Shown here piece after piece: positions 1-5,237 of a stretch of 12,405 bases of DNA. The first letter of the stretch is position 1. Each line of letters starts with the position of its first letter. The translations under genes and the position numbers were made by a program. This DNA comes from Solobacterium sp. (lineage in GTDB: Bacteria; Bacillota_I; Bacilli_A; Erysipelotrichales; Erysipelotrichaceae), in contig JAFWJP010000204.1 of the NCBI GenBank assembly GCA_017514645.1, forward strand, positions 1 through 12,405. Direction: 5' to 3'. The notes beneath the pieces were generated by a model. That model did not search any database. It saw only the letters and a list, made by a program, of their open reading frames with translations, and was not told the DNA's origin.

Positions 1-615
1 AATGAATCCATGATCACAGAGGGTGGGTCCATGGTCTGGATGAGCCCGAATATGCAGATGGAAACAACAGGTTCCGGCGGACTGGGAAGACTGTTTGCCG
101 GGGAGAAGATCTTCCAGAATATCTATACAGCCAGAGGCGGCCGCGGTCTGATCGCCTTCGGTTCCAGTTTTCCGGGAAGAATTGCCGAAGTGGATTTATC
201 CGAAAAGGACTGGATCTTCCAGAAGAGTGCTTTCCTGGCAGCAGAACCGAGTGTCGAACTCTCCATTGAATTCCGCAAGAAAATGGGTACCGGTTTTTTC
301 GGCGGAGAAGGATTCATCATGCAGCGGCTGAGCGGTAAAGGAATCGCATTTGTGGAGATCGACGGAGACCTGAAGGAGATCGAACTGGAACGCGGAGAAC
401 AGCTGGTTGTGGATACCGGATATGTTGCAGGCTATGAAGCAACCGTACGGATGGAGATCATGCAGGTCAAGGGAGTGAAGAACGTGTTGTTCGGCGGTGA
501 AGGACTTTTCAATACCGTTCTTACCGGACCGGGAACGGTCTGGCTGCAGACGATGCCGGTTTCTTCGGTCGCCGGGGCGATCCTGCCGTATATCCCGACC
601 AAGAGCGGAAACTGA
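1..615 (+). CDS. AIM24 / TIGR00266 family protein, 5' end outside the window
   Basis: The frame is open from base 1 (N-E-S before the first ATG at 10), and the reading starts inside the conserved early segment MITEGGSMVWMSPNMQMETT, so a short N-terminal stretch lies left of the window; 204 residues plus the stop are visible. The family hallmarks are all present: FQNIYTA, LIAFGSSFPG, QKSAFLA, a glycine-rich GFFGGEGFIMQRLSG, LVVDTG, VKNVLFGGEGLFNTVLTGPG and VWLQTMP. The family (Pfam AIM24) folds as a beta-rich barrel resembling the TRAP attenuation protein. Its bacterial function is not settled; mitochondrial relatives act in inner-membrane organisation. There is no signal peptide or membrane segment in the visible part, so it is probably cytoplasmic. 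A strong terminator begins right at the stop codon, so it ends its transcript. Family assignment is secure; the function is unknown. Confidence 0.93.
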   Translation, partial: NESMITEGGSMVWMSPNMQMETTGSGGLGRLFAGEKIFQNIYTARGGRGLIAFGSSFPGRIAEVDLSEKDWIFQKSAFLAAEPSVELSIEFRKKMGTGFFGGEGFIMQRLSGKGIAFVEIDGDLKEIELERGEQLVVDTGYVAGYEATVRMEIMQVKGVKNVLFGGEGLFNTVLTGPGTVWLQTMPVSSVAGAILPYIPTKSGN

Positions 616-639
616 GACAGTGGAAACACTGTCTTTTTT
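615..639 (+). terminator. Intrinsic terminator after the AIM24 gene
   Basis: A perfect 7-bp stem (GACAGTG at 616-622, CACTGTC at 627-633) closes a GAAA tetraloop and is followed by six T residues (634-639). It begins at the last base of the stop codon, a compact arrangement seen repeatedly in this window. Confidence 0.9.
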
Positions 640-673
640 CATACGGTTTTCACCCGATACCAAATACAGGTCA

Positions 674-682
674 TGCTATAAT
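674..682 (+). promoter_or_regulatory. Extended -10 promoter for the 709-1350 gene
   Basis: TGCTATAAT is a perfect -10 hexamer (677-682) preceded by the extended TG element. There is no convincing -35 hexamer at 16-18 bp upstream, which is usual when the extended -10 is present. The predicted transcript start near 689 leaves a leader of about 20 bases containing the GGAAAG ribosome binding site at 690-695. Confidence 0.75.
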
Positions 683-708
683 CAAGCCAGGAAAGAGAGA
701 ACAATCAT

Positions 709-1350
709 ATGATCAGAACCAATGTCGTAAAACTGACAGTTTTACCTGCCTTTGCGTACCGTGAAAAGCGTAAGGACGGCGGATCCAGTGTTGTTATTCT
801 CCGCAAGGGTGCTTCTCAGCCGGGAATCGCAGGTGTGGACAAGCGCACCGGGAAAGCGATACCGACAGCCAACACCAACAACGGGCTTTATCCTGCGGAA
901 GCGTTCGAAGAAGCGCTGAAACTGACGTACGGAATGCCTTACCGCAAGCAGAAGAGCGTAAAGATTGCGGATGACATGTTTACGGAGGTCAAAGAAGAGA
1001 TTCCCGAAGCAGAAGATGTCGTGGTGGACAGTGCAGATTATCAGAGGATCGTGGATCACTATACCGACAAGGACGGACGCCTGTCCTATGATCTCATCAA
1101 CAAGGAACTGATCCGCTTTGCGCATTCATCCAGCATTGTACGCGGAATGATCGAAGACAGAAAATCAGCCGCAAAGATCCGTGACTATATCGTTGCGAAC
1201 AAGTTCCGCAACATTGCGGGCAATGATGATCTTACCAATGGTCAGATTGATAAGATCGTGGAACTGCTGGACGAAGTCAGTCCGAAGGGTGTCTTCAAGG
1301 AACTGAACGCGGAGATCAGGAAACTCCTCAAAGGAACAAAGAAGGCATAA
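709..1350 (+). CDS. Conserved-looking hypothetical protein, 213 residues
   Basis: I do not recognise this protein. The ATG at 709 is preceded by a purine-rich GGAAAGAGAGA site and a strong promoter, and the gene ends in a strong terminator, so it is a genuine single-gene unit. There is no signal peptide and no membrane segment, so it should be cytoplasmic. Residues 1-50 look beta-like and basic (KLTVLPAFAYREKRKDGG, then VVILRKG), followed by a polar loop (RTGKAIPTANTNNG, about 46-59). Residues 62-75 and 108-213 look helical, with an acidic stretch at 92-104 (EVKEEIPEAEDVV) and a basic C-terminus (RKLLKGTKKA). No catalytic signature, zinc ligand set or nucleotide-binding loop is visible. A DNA- or RNA-associated role would be compatible with the basic ends but is only a guess. 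Confidence 0.85.
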   Translation: MIRTNVVKLTVLPAFAYREKRKDGGSSVVILRKGASQPGIAGVDKRTGKAIPTANTNNGLYPAEAFEEALKLTYGMPYRKQKSVKIADDMFTEVKEEIPEAEDVVVDSADYQRIVDHYTDKDGRLSYDLINKELIRFAHSSSIVRGMIEDRKSAAKIRDYIVANKFRNIAGNDDLTNGQIDKIVELLDEVSPKGVFKELNAEIRKLLKGTKKA

Positions 1351-1353
1351 AGC

Positions 1354-1378
1354 AAAAATGCGGGTCAACCGCATTTTT
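1354..1378. terminator. Bidirectional terminator between convergent genes
   Basis: A perfect 10-bp stem (AAAAATGCGG at 1354-1363 with CCGCATTTTT at 1369-1378) encloses a 5-base loop. Read on plus, the A-rich arm pairs with the U tract that ends the 709-1350 gene; read on minus, the same element ends degV, whose TAA stop (1377-1379) overlaps it. Confidence 0.9.
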
Positions 1379-2204
1379 ATTCTGTTTCACAGCTGATGAC
1401 AATTCCTCTGCGTTCCATATAGTAACTGCAGAGTCCTCGTGCCGGGTAGATCCGGATGTCTGCCTGCGGGTATTCCTTCAGAACAAGTTCCTTGAGCTGC
1501 TCTGCACCTGTTTCATTTTCTACATGGGTAATCACAGCACGTTTCCCGTTGAAGCCGGCTTTGGTGATCTCCCGAACCAGCATATGGAGCGCTTTGCGTT
1601 CTCCGCGTGCTTTTCCGGTAACGCTGATCTTTCCTTCAGGTGAGGCGGTACCGATCACCGCAATGTTCAGAATGTTCATCGCAGCTGCTACGGTCTTGTT
1701 CACCCGGCCGTTCTGGCTGAGATTATGGACAGAGAAGAAAGAGAAGAACAGTCTGGATCTGCTGAGATAATCCCTGACCTGGGCATCAATAGTCTCAAAA
1801 TCAGCTCCATCGTTGACCAGTTCCGCTGTTTTCAGCAGAACAAGCACTTCCTCACCGCCGGTGGACAAGGAATCGATAACGGAGATCTTTGCGTCAGGGT
1901 GTGTCTCCTGGTAGATGGAAGCTGCGCTCAGAGCGCTGCTGTAGGAACCGGACAATGCGCTGGTAACGGTCATGACGAGGATCTCGTCAGCTCCGTCAAA
2001 GGCGTCCAGCCATGCGTCCACGGATGGACAGGATGTATAGGAACGGTCTTTGTACTGGGCGAGATAATCCAGCAGTTCGCTGATGTTCAGCGAAGGATCA
2101 TCTCTGAAACTGCGTTCATCGGTATAGATGTTCAGCGGGACGGTCGTGAAATCCGGGCAGTCCAGCGTATACAGATCACAGGATGAATCCGCAACAATCC
2201 TCAT
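1377..2204 (-). CDS. degV: DegV family fatty-acid-binding protein
   Basis: This is a 275-residue protein, the normal length for the family. DegV proteins bind a fatty acid between two domains and in Gram-positives deliver exogenous fatty acids to the FakA kinase; several paralogues per genome are common. Visible hallmarks are the N-terminal IVADSSCDL, the TSCPS motif (57-61), the lipid-contact SALSGSYSSA (82-91), DSLSTGGEE (111-119), the NLSQNGRVNK segment (161-170), and the C-terminal RGLCSYYMERRGIVI (256-270) of one DegV subgroup. The ATG at 2204 is chosen because a perfect GGAGG site lies just upstream on the minus strand (2211-2218). A longer open frame reaching 2423 would run through the tetR promoter and is rejected. 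The gene is divergent from the TetR-type gene, which might control it. Which lipid it carries cannot be told. Confidence 0.93.
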   Translation of the reverse strand: MRIVADSSCDLYTLDCPDFTTVPLNIYTDERSFRDDPSLNISELLDYLAQYKDRSYTSCPSVDAWLDAFDGADEILVMTVTSALSGSYSSALSAASIYQETHPDAKISVIDSLSTGGEEVLVLLKTAELVNDGADFETIDAQVRDYLSRSRLFFSFFSVHNLSQNGRVNKTVAAAMNILNIAVIGTASPEGKISVTGKARGERKALHMLVREITKAGFNGKRAVITHVENETGAEQLKELVLKEYPQADIRIYPARGLCSYYMERRGIVISCETE

Positions 2205-2227
2205 GAATAGCACCTCCTGCAATATCA

Positions 2228-2257
2228 TTGCAATTGTATGCAGAGAAACTCTATGAT
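2228..2257 (+). promoter_or_regulatory. Probable promoter of the TetR-type gene
   Basis: TTGCAA (2228-2233) and TATGAT (2252-2257) are separated by 18 bp. The predicted start near 2264 places both copies of the 10-bp repeat TGTAACAATT in the early transcribed region. The element overlaps the leader region of divergent degV. Confidence 0.55.
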
Positions 2258-2280
2258 AAAATGAGCAGAACAGCGAAAAC

Positions 2281-2319
2281 TGTAACAATTCAAACAGAAA
2301 GGCTGCTTGTGTAACAATT
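2281..2319 (+). repeat. Direct repeat TGTAACAATT, two copies, candidate operator
   Basis: Two identical 10-mers lie at 2281-2290 and 2310-2319, 29 bp apart start to start. Each contains the short dyad TGT-A-ACA, and the second abuts the ATG of the TetR-type gene. The position between divergent genes fits a binding site for the adjacent regulator; that use is inferred. Confidence 0.55.
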
Positions 2320-2874
2320 ATGAAGATTAAGACAGAGCTGAACAGCAGAACACTGGCTACGCGTACAGCAATCGGCAATGCGATTCTGGACGAACTTGAA
2401 CAAAGGGAATTCACCAAGATCAAAGTATCGGATGTGATCCGGATTGCCGGTGTATCCAGAATGTCCTTCTACCGGTACTACGAGAATCTTTATGATGCTT
2501 TGTGTGATTATCTGAACATCATCGTGACGGGATATATGATCGAAGGCGGCGAAGTGGATGATCCTACAGTGTATATGAAACTGGATCATATTGAATTCTC
2601 CCTGAATTATTTTGACCGATATTCCCGCTACTTCCTGGTGCTGAACCGGCATGGTCTGTATACCGTACTCATTGATGCCGTCAATGAATACATGATGAAG
2701 AATATTCTGCCGCAGACAAAACTGCATATGTATGAAATGTATGCTTATGCCGGCGGACTGCTGAATTCGTTCCTGAAATGGGAAGAGGGCGGCAAGAGGG
2801 AAAGCGCGCACAGTGTAGCGCTGATGATCTACCGGCTCTATAACCATAAGGATTATGCAGAAGAAGTGGAGTGA
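2320..2874 (+). CDS. TetR/AcrR-type transcriptional regulator
   Basis: This 184-residue protein has the size and layout of TetR-family repressors. Residues 8-60 form the DNA-binding domain: helix 1 (TRTAIGNAILDELE), then FTKIKVSDVIRIAGVSRMSFYRYY, in which VSDVIRIAGVSRMSFYRYY is the helix-turn-helix and recognition helix with the characteristic FYRYYENLYDAL that follows it. The remainder (about 65-184) is helical and not conserved enough to name a ligand. The ATG at 2320 is the only reasonable start, yet no good ribosome binding site sits near it; AAAGG at 2298-2302 is 17 bases away, so translation may be weak. It is divergent from degV with only 115 bp between start codons and a repeated 10-mer in that gap, suggesting autoregulation and possibly control of degV. 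The ligand and targets are unknown. Confidence 0.9.
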   Translation: MKIKTELNSRTLATRTAIGNAILDELEQREFTKIKVSDVIRIAGVSRMSFYRYYENLYDALCDYLNIIVTGYMIEGGEVDDPTVYMKLDHIEFSLNYFDRYSRYFLVLNRHGLYTVLIDAVNEYMMKNILPQTKLHMYEMYAYAGGLLNSFLKWEEGGKRESAHSVALMIYRLYNHKDYAEEVE

Positions 2875-2886
2875 TCCGCTTTTTTT
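2864..2886 (+). terminator. Terminator overlapping the stop codon of the TetR-type gene
   Basis: A 7-bp stem with one G-U pair (AAGTGGA at 2864-2870, TCCGCTT at 2875-2881) closes the loop GTGA, which holds the TGA stop, and is followed by a T run to 2886. Confidence 0.7.
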
Positions 2887-2912
2887 GTGTTTTTCCTCTT
2901 CTACAGAGCATT

Positions 2913-2947
2913 ACATCTCCGATGTCAGACCGGTGGAAAGCATTTCC
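2913..2947 (+). other. Two adjacent small perfect hairpins in the tetR-M24 gap
   Basis: ACATC-TCC-GATGT (2913-2925) and GGAAA-GCA-TTTCC (2935-2947) are perfect 5-bp stems with 3-base loops, separated by 9 bases and lying just upstream of the M24 promoter. No coding sequence is supported here. Role unknown. Confidence 0.4.
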
Positions 2948-2957
2948 GGGAGGCCCG

Positions 2958-2986
2958 ATGACAGTATCCGGCGAATCAAGTACAAT
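2958..2986 (+). promoter_or_regulatory. Promoter of the M24 peptidase gene
   Basis: ATGACA (2958-2963, five of six matches to the -35 consensus) and TACAAT (2981-2986, five of six to the -10) are separated by the optimal 17 bp. The predicted start near 2993 gives a leader of about 134 bases. Confidence 0.7.
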
Positions 2987-2992
2987 GGAGAC

Positions 2993-3126
2993 AGAAAGCG
3001 GAATCTCCTGAAACCGAAGGACTGTTTCCATGAAGGAAGTCCGGAAGAAAGGACATGCGGAAGATCGCTGAATAAGAGACACAGACCGCTGAATGCGGTC
3101 TTTTCGGAACAATTCGGAGGGAAAAT
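2993..3126 (+). promoter_or_regulatory. Structured leader with terminator-like hairpin before the M24 gene
   Basis: Two hairpins can be drawn. The first (3019-3042) pairs GGACT with AGTCC and continues after a 3-base bulge (GTT) through TCC with GGA around a 5-base loop. The second (3083-3101) is a perfect 7-bp stem, AGACCGC with GCGGTCT, followed by three further T residues (3102-3104), and ends about 25 bases before the ATG. An upstream AGCGG (2997-3001) could compete for the terminator's CCGCT arm (3086-3090). This is the geometry of a transcription attenuator, but the U tract is short and I recognise no known riboswitch class or leader peptide. Confidence 0.45.
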
Positions 3127-4344
3127 ATGTACAGTATCATCGAACAGAACAGGATCCGGGATCATATGCTCAGGGAGCGGCTGGACACTGTGCTTCCTGC
3201 AGTTATGGAGGAGACAGATACACCGTTCTGGCTGATCCTCTGCCGGGAATACAATGAAGATCTGGTCTTTCCTTTCATCACGCCATCACTGTATCCTACA
3301 GCGAGGAGACTGACGATCCTGGTGTTTGCGGATTACGGAAGGGAACGGATCAGCCTGAGCATGCCGGATGATGCGCTGGATCAGTATTACCGGAATGACT
3401 GGAACCGGAAGAATGAAACACAGATACAGGCGCTGGAGCGGGTGATCAGAACGTATGATCCGGGGAAGATCGCTGTGAATATCTCGGAGGATTATGCCTA
3501 TACAGGAGGATTATCCGCAGGCTTGCTGAAAATGCTGGAAAGGGAACTTCCCCAGGAGATTACGGAACGCTTTGTGAGCAGTGATACGGCCGGAATACGG
3601 CTGCTCGAGACCCGGACCGACAGCGAACTCCGATACTGGCCGGAGGTCATGAAGGAAGCTTTGGAGATCATCGGATCTGCGTTCAGCGATGAAATGATCA
3701 TCCCGGGTGTAACGACCTGCCGGGATGTTATGGATTACATGACAGAGCAGGTGAACAGACGTGGTATTTCCTGCTGGTTTCCGCCGGACATCGATCTGCA
3801 GAATGAAAACGGCAGGCAGGGCGAAGATACGGTCATCCAGCGGGGAGACCTTCTGCACTGTGACTTTGGAATCACATATCTTGGTCTGTGTACGGATACT
3901 CAGCGACTGTGCTATGTAAGAAAAACCCCCGGTGAAGAGCTGCCGGGGGAACTGGCTGCGGCAATGATCCGCAACAACCGCTTCCAGGATATTGTCCGTT
4001 CACAGATGCAGGACGGATGCACCGGCAATGAGGTCTTCCTGGAAAGCGTCAGAAAAGCCCGTGAAGAGGGAATCCGGCCGATGCTGTATTCCCATCCGCT
4101 GGGATTGTTCGGGCATGGCTGCGGACCCACGATCGGCCTTTGGAATGATCAGGGCCCGGTCTATCCATCCGGTGAAAACAGGATCCATGACCGTACCGGC
4201 TATGCGCTGGAACTCAGTACGATCGAATACCTGGATATGTATAAACGTGATACATACATCTTCACGGAAGAATCTGTCGTTCATGTGAACGGGAATACGG
4301 ATTTCCTCATCGAAGGAAGAGACAGGATCAAGGTGATCGGATAA
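3127..4344 (+). CDS. M24 family metallopeptidase (Xaa-Pro aminopeptidase-like)
   Basis: This 405-residue protein combines a creatinase-type N-terminal domain (about 1-160) with an M24 pita-bread catalytic domain (about 165-405). The five expected dimetal ligands are visible in order: D246 (HCDFGI), D257 (CTDTQR), H330 (FGHGCGP), E362 (LELST) and E381 (FTEESVV). H323 in SHPLGLFGHG matches the second conserved histidine. The family removes N-terminal residues, often before proline, from peptides in the cytoplasm; the actual substrate here is not predictable. No signal peptide is seen. The ATG at 3127 follows GGAGGG (3116-3121) at good spacing. The gene is monocistronic, with its own promoter and a terminator-like hairpin in its leader, so expression may be controlled by premature termination. 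Some M24 proteins are not peptidases, but the complete ligand set favours an active enzyme. Confidence 0.92.
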   Translation: MYSIIEQNRIRDHMLRERLDTVLPAVMEETDTPFWLILCREYNEDLVFPFITPSLYPTARRLTILVFADYGRERISLSMPDDALDQYYRNDWNRKNETQIQALERVIRTYDPGKIAVNISEDYAYTGGLSAGLLKMLERELPQEITERFVSSDTAGIRLLETRTDSELRYWPEVMKEALEIIGSAFSDEMIIPGVTTCRDVMDYMTEQVNRRGISCWFPPDIDLQNENGRQGEDTVIQRGDLLHCDFGITYLGLCTDTQRLCYVRKTPGEELPGELAAAMIRNNRFQDIVRSQMQDGCTGNEVFLESVRKAREEGIRPMLYSHPLGLFGHGCGPTIGLWNDQGPVYPSGENRIHDRTGYALELSTIEYLDMYKRDTYIFTEESVVHVNGNTDFLIEGRDRIKVIG

Positions 4345-4392
4345 TCCGGCACATGAATGCAAAGATACGGATCATCAGGATATCAGCAACCG

Positions 4393-4424
4393 AAAAAACG
4401 ACCGCAGTCAGTTGATCTGCGGTC
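4393..4424. terminator. Terminator between the convergent M24 and P-loop kinase genes
   Basis: A perfect 8-bp stem (GACCGCAG at 4400-4407, CTGCGGTC at 4417-4424) encloses 9 bases. Read on minus it is followed by G and six T residues, a strong end for the kinase gene whose TGA stop overlaps the stem. Read on plus it is followed by ATTTATT, a weaker end for the M24 gene. Confidence 0.85.
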
Positions 4425-5148
4425 ATTTATTGTCCATACGGTAGGGCAGGATGATCTTTGCAGTGCTTCTTCGAGCTTCAACGGAATCATGCTCAATGTG
4501 CAGGACAAGCTGTACAAACGGTGAAGCGATTCCGGCATCACGATTCCGTTCCAGCCGGGCTTTCAGTGTTTCTGCGGGGGTTCCTTCCAGGTAGACGGGG
4601 ATATCGATTCCTTCCAGGAACGAACTGTTCCCATGTGTCCATTCCAGAATCAGAACCTGCGTTTCCCGGAAGGAAACGGGTTCATAGGATAAGGCCTCCC
4701 GCGTTCTTCCCATCCGGCGCAGATCAATCGTATCTGCACCTTCATGGAAACGCCGGAGGATGGTATTGAGTTCATGGTAATTGACTTCCTGCTGCGTGCC
4801 GAGATAAACCCGGAGACCGTTTTCTCCCTGTTCCCGGAAGATGCGTTCCCGCTCAGCATCGTTATCTTCGGGGATCCGGTGCGGGTAGTTGTCACCGGAG
4901 AGAACATAGGCAGGAATGCCTTGATCCTGAAGGAGGGATGCCAGGGTTACAGCAATTGATGTCTTGCCTGTACCGGAACTGCCGTACAGAGAAACAACGG
5001 TACGTTTCCGTCCGGAGTTTTTCAGTTCATCCATGACCAAAGGAAGCAGGTACTCTGCTTTGCGGATGACCGCATCATTGATTATTGTGACAGCGCCGGG
5101 CATATCGCCGGCGGGCAGGATCATTCCGCTGTGTATTCTACGATTCAT
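4423..5148 (-). CDS. P-loop small-molecule kinase (uridine kinase / adenylylsulfate kinase-like)
   Basis: The protein has 241 residues from the ATG at 5148. Residues 50-75 hold a beta strand and Walker A motif, VVSLYGSSGTGKTS (GSSGTGKT at 56-63), followed by YVLSGDNYPHR (81-91), where D86 is in the place of the acceptor-side acid of uridine and adenylylsulfate kinases. Then come GTQQEVNYHEL (117-127), VLILEWTHGN (165-174) as a Walker B-like strand, and PVYLEGTPAETLKARLERNRD (184-204), a lid with arginines. This order matches a group of bacterial proteins usually labelled uridine kinase or adenylylsulfate kinase without proof of substrate. It is cytoplasmic. No sulfate-assimilation neighbour is present, and the divergent neighbour is a sugar kinase. 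The start is uncertain: no ribosome binding site precedes 5148, and a TATAAT at 5155-5160 would start transcription almost at the ATG. An upstream start at 5175 would lie across the promoter. Confidence 0.82.
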   Translation of the reverse strand: MNRRIHSGMILPAGDMPGAVTIINDAVIRKAEYLLPLVMDELKNSGRKRTVVSLYGSSGTGKTSIAVTLASLLQDQGIPAYVLSGDNYPHRIPEDNDAERERIFREQGENGLRVYLGTQQEVNYHELNTILRRFHEGADTIDLRRMGRTREALSYEPVSFRETQVLILEWTHGNSSFLEGIDIPVYLEGTPAETLKARLERNRDAGIASPFVQLVLHIEHDSVEARRSTAKIILPYRMDNK

Positions 5149-5154
5149 ACATTC

Positions 5155-5185
5155 ATTATAGCGTGTTGACAACACTATGAATCAA
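5155..5185 (-). promoter_or_regulatory. Probable promoter of the P-loop kinase gene
   Basis: On the minus strand TTGATT (5180-5185) and a perfect TATAAT (5155-5160) are separated by 19 bp. The predicted transcript start is about 5148, which is the ATG itself. The palindrome at 5163-5175 fills the spacer. Confidence 0.55.
5163..5175. repeat. Perfect 13-bp palindrome GTGTTGACAACAC, candidate operator
   Basis: Six-base arms GTGTTG and CAACAC flank a single A. It lies between the divergent P-loop kinase and FGGY kinase genes, inside the spacer of the minus-strand promoter, so a protein bound here should block that promoter. The binding protein is not identified in the window. Confidence 0.55.
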
Positions 5186-5237
5186 GTCTGGCTTTTTCCC
5201 GGACCGTGGTATGCTGTAAATGCAGGAGATAATGGAT

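Noticed and set aside
1060..1095. YTDKDGRLSYDL in the hypothetical protein resembles an EF-hand loop.
   Set aside because: Position 1 is tyrosine and position 12 is leucine where calcium ligands are required, so it cannot be a normal EF-hand.
2205..2423. N-terminal extension of DegV to 348 residues with a hydrophobic start that looks like a membrane segment.
   Set aside because: The family begins at MRIVADSS, which has a perfect ribosome binding site at 2211-2218; the extension runs through the divergent promoter and into tetR.
2948..2975. GGCCCGATGA followed by CCGGCGAA resembles part of the SAM-I (S-box) riboswitch core.
   Set aside because: The AGAG and GGTGGAGGGA segments and the P1 stem are absent, the match lies across the M24 promoter and not downstream of it, and no methionine or cysteine gene follows.
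3012..3060. GGAAGTCCGG and GGACATGCGG recall conserved pieces of bacterial RNase P RNA.
   Set aside because: The gap is far too short for RNase P RNA and the other conserved regions are missing; the bases form a simple bulged hairpin.
2855..3235. A 126-codon frame covering the tetR-M24 gap.
   Set aside because: It has no ribosome binding site, crosses the tetR terminator, a promoter and the M24 start, and its translation has no family features.
5166..5171. A perfect TTGACA on the plus strand before the FGGY kinase gene.
   Set aside because: No -10-like hexamer lies 16-18 bp downstream; the sequence is better explained as part of the palindrome at 5163-5175.
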